DNA from: Solirubrobacter taibaiensis
Lineage (GTDB): Bacteria > Actinomycetota > Thermoleophilia > Solirubrobacterales > Solirubrobacteraceae
Assembly (NCBI GenBank): GCA_027587225.1
Contig: JAPDDQ010000002.1
Location: 270,547-334,546 of the forward strand
Direction: 5' to 3'
Length of the DNA stretch: 64,000 bases
Shown here: positions 62,211-64,000 of the stretch, piece by piece
Layout of the letters: every line of letters begins with the position of its first letter
Numbering within the stretch: position 1 is the stretch's first letter
Translations under genes and position numbers: made by a program
Notes under the pieces: model-generated
Told to the model about the DNA's origin: nothing
The model's input: only the letters and a program-made list of their open reading frames with translations
Database searches by the model: none

Positions 62211-64000
62211 GGAAAGGGCGTCGGCGAGGACCGCCGGGTCGCGTTCGCCCTCGGGCAGCTCCATCGCCATCAGGCGGGCGAGCTGGGCGCGGCCGCGGAC
62301 GTCGAGCTTGCGGTAGATCTGGCCGAGGTGGTACTCGATCGTCTTGGGTGAGAGGAAGAGCGCCGCGGCGGCCTCGCGGTTCGTCATGCCCTGCGCGACG
62401 AGGACCGCGATCTGCAGCTCATGCGGGGTGAGCTGGTCCGCGGCGGCGGGAGCGCGGCGGCCGCCCGCCGAGCCGCCGGTCGCGCGCAGCTCGGTGCGGG
62501 CGCGCTCTGCCCACGGCTTCGCGCCGAGCCGCTCGAACTCGTCGAGCGCCTGCGTGAGCGGCTCCCGCGCCTCAGCGCGCTGCTTGGCGCGGCGCAGCCG
62601 CTCCCCGAGCGCGAGCTGCGTGCGGGCCTTCTCGAACGGCATCGGGAGCGCCTCGTGGTGCGCCAGCGCACCCTCGAACACCGCGCGGAACTCCTCCTCC
62701 GGCGCGAGCAGGCCCTTGCAGCGCTCAGCTGCGGCGCGCACCCAGCGCGGGCCGACGCCGATCACCGGCAGTGCCGCGAGCGAGTCGGCGCGGAGCGCGC
62801 GCACGTTGGTCGCCGCCTGCGCCGCCGCGGCCCGGCGCGCCGCGCGACCCTCGGCGGTATCGGCCTCGAGCACCGCGAGCTGCGCCTCGGCCTCGTCACG
62901 ACGACCGGCGCGGATGTAGGCCTCGATCAGGTCCGGCCGGAGCTGCACGACCGACGACGCCAGCCCGCGCCGCCGCATCTGCCGCTCGCCCGTCTCCAGG
63001 GCGTCGATCGCCTCGGGGATGCGCCCGAGCGCGAGCTCCAGCTGGCCGAGCGCCGCGTGCAGGTAGGGGTCGTCGGAGCGCTCCAGGCCGCGCGCGACGT
63101 GGGCGCGGCACTCGGCCTCGTGCCCCAGCCCGGCCTCCACGAGCGCTTGCGCCGCAAGCGCATGGGGGAGCAGCGCGAGTTGCCCGGCGTCCTCGGCGAG
63201 CTCGACCGCCTCCGAGGCGCCCGCGAGCGCCGCCGCCCAGCGGCCGCGGCGCAGGTCCAGCTGCGACTGCGCGGCGAGCGGGTGGATGAGCGCGGACACG
63301 GCGCTGGCGGCGCGCGCCGCGTGCAGGATGCGGCCGAGGATGCGCGCCGCGCGGTCCCAGTCCTCGACCCACGTCCACGCGTGCCCGGCCATGCCGACGA
63401 TCTCGACCATCCCGAGCGGGTCCGCCTCCATCAGGTACGGCTCGCAGGCCCGCAGCTCCGCGACGCCCTGCTCGACCTCTCCCAGCGCGAGCTGCGCCTC
63501 GCCGATCACCGCGGTCGCGAGCAGCTCCACGGCCGGCTCCGTCCCGGCGGACAGCGCCCGGGCGCGCTCGGCGGCGGTGAGCAACGCGGCGGGATCGCCG
63601 GTCATGAGGTGCGCCACCGACGCCTCGAGGAACATCGCCGCCGCCCGTCGCGGGTCCCGGCCCCGCACCCGCTCCGCCTCGGCCTCGAGCCGCTCGTTCG
63701 CCTCGACCGGCGACCCGCGCCGCATCTCCACGTGCCCCCGCAACCGCTCGATGTCGGCGAGCAACAAGGGATCTTCCGTGTCGATGCCCTCGAGCATCGC
63801 GCTTGCCGCCTCCGCTTCGCCGGAACGAATGACATCGCCGGCCGCGGCGAACAGGCGTCGCGCCCGTGGTTCGGCATCCGGCGTGAGCTGGGCGGCGCGC
63901 TGCAGGTCGCGCGCGGCGGTGGCGTGCGCGCCGCGGGCGCGGGCCTCGAGCGCGGCGGCCTCCAGAGCGGCGGCGACCGCCTCGTCCGAAGTCGGATCGT
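62208..64000 (-). CDS. LuxR-family regulator with TPR region (LAL type, 5' end outside window)
   Basis: Incomplete: the frame stays open to the right edge, so the N-terminal ATPase part expected of large LuxR (LAL) regulators lies outside. Visible are a long helical, TPR-like region and a C-terminal LuxR HTH (LTPHELQIAVLVAQGMTNRE, LSPKTIEYHLGQIYRKLDV, last 75 residues). It is related in build to the C-terminal half of the regulator at 35986-39516, but the HTH is more canonical. Its stop codon is formed by the REP-like palindrome. Target genes unknown. Confidence 0.9.
   Translation of the reverse strand, partial: DPTSDEAVAAALEAAALEARARGAHATAARDLQRAAQLTPDAEPRARRLFAAAGDVIRSGEAEAASAMLEGIDTEDPLLLADIERLRGHVEMRRGSPVEANERLEAEAERVRGRDPRRAAAMFLEASVAHLMTGDPAALLTAAERARALSAGTEPAVELLATAVIGEAQLALGEVEQGVAELRACEPYLMEADPLGMVEIVGMAGHAWTWVEDWDRAARILGRILHAARAASAVSALIHPLAAQSQLDLRRGRWAAALAGASEAVELAEDAGQLALLPHALAAQALVEAGLGHEAECRAHVARGLERSDDPYLHAALGQLELALGRIPEAIDALETGERQMRRRGLASSVVQLRPDLIEAYIRAGRRDEAEAQLAVLEADTAEGRAARRAAAAQAATNVRALRADSLAALPVIGVGPRWVRAAAERCKGLLAPEEEFRAVFEGALAHHEALPMPFEKARTQLALGERLRRAKQRAEAREPLTQALDEFERLGAKPWAERARTELRATGGSAGGRRAPAAADQLTPHELQIAVLVAQGMTNREAAAALFLSPKTIEYHLGQIYRKLDVRGRAQLARLMAMELPEGERDPAVLADALS

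Overview
The window looks like a chromosomal piece of a very GC-rich actinobacterium. The gene content suggests class Thermoleophilia, order Solirubrobacterales (Solirubrobacter or Conexibacter type): many GTG and TTG starts, several very large SARP/BTAD and LuxR ATPase regulators, phytoene-dehydrogenase-like flavoproteins, and coiled-coil membrane proteins unlike any family I recognise. The taxonomic guess is an inference from gene style. I saw no tRNA, rRNA, CRISPR array, prophage or transposase.

Layout. (1) 1-4.7 kb: two paralogous AfsR-type regulators on the minus strand flank two tiny tandem plus-strand genes for 25- and 24-residue aromatic/lysine/glycine peptides. Heptamer direct repeats with 11-bp periodicity (CTTTRCC-N4-CTTTGCY), the classic layout of a SARP operator, stand before both regulators and both peptides. 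This is the most novel-looking unit. (2) 4.7-10.4 kb: an HrpA-type DEAH helicase, an M48 membrane protease and a decayed family-2 glycosyltransferase. (3) 10.4-22.8 kb: a secreted M28 peptidase; a MacB/FtsX-type exporter next to a NarL-type two-component system with a palindromic candidate operator between them; a YciI protein and an enolase-superfamily enzyme; two secreted proteins; and a membrane EAL-domain c-di-GMP phosphodiesterase. (4) 22.9-39.5 kb: a tightly overlapping plus-strand catabolic operon. It holds a Rieske oxygenase of the quaternary-ammonium type, two PYROXD2-like flavoproteins, a Pot-type ABC importer, a TetR-thioesterase fusion, an acyl-CoA dehydrogenase and an ADP-forming acyl-CoA synthetase, and it ends in a 1176-residue SARP-ATPase-LuxR regulator. 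A divergent TetR gene sits inside it. (5) 39.6-46.2 kb: a BBE-type flavoprotein, a PNPOx-like protein, a VOC protein, then a PP2C phosphatase/CHASE3 kinase/receiver signalling triad and a sugar-dehydrogenase-like lipoprotein. (6) 46.2-60 kb: two proteins with an LQKTAGNQAV motif, two paralogous coiled-coil tail-anchored proteins with a shared unknown N-terminal domain, a DNA ligase, an SDR/EamA/GntR unit with a double palindromic operator, a GT-C-like membrane protein and an isoaspartyl peptidase. (7) 60-64 kb: an ArsR-type regulator divergent from a benzoylformate-decarboxylase-like enzyme, then an incomplete LuxR (LAL) regulator.

Five copies of a short palindromic (REP-like) repeat, variants of TAAAGGG-TCTGA-CCCTTTA, are scattered through the window. 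Four of them lie in coding sequence or supply a stop codon, and the fifth covers codons 3-9 after a start. Most genes overlap by the ATGA/GTGA/TTGA type, so translation coupling is common here.
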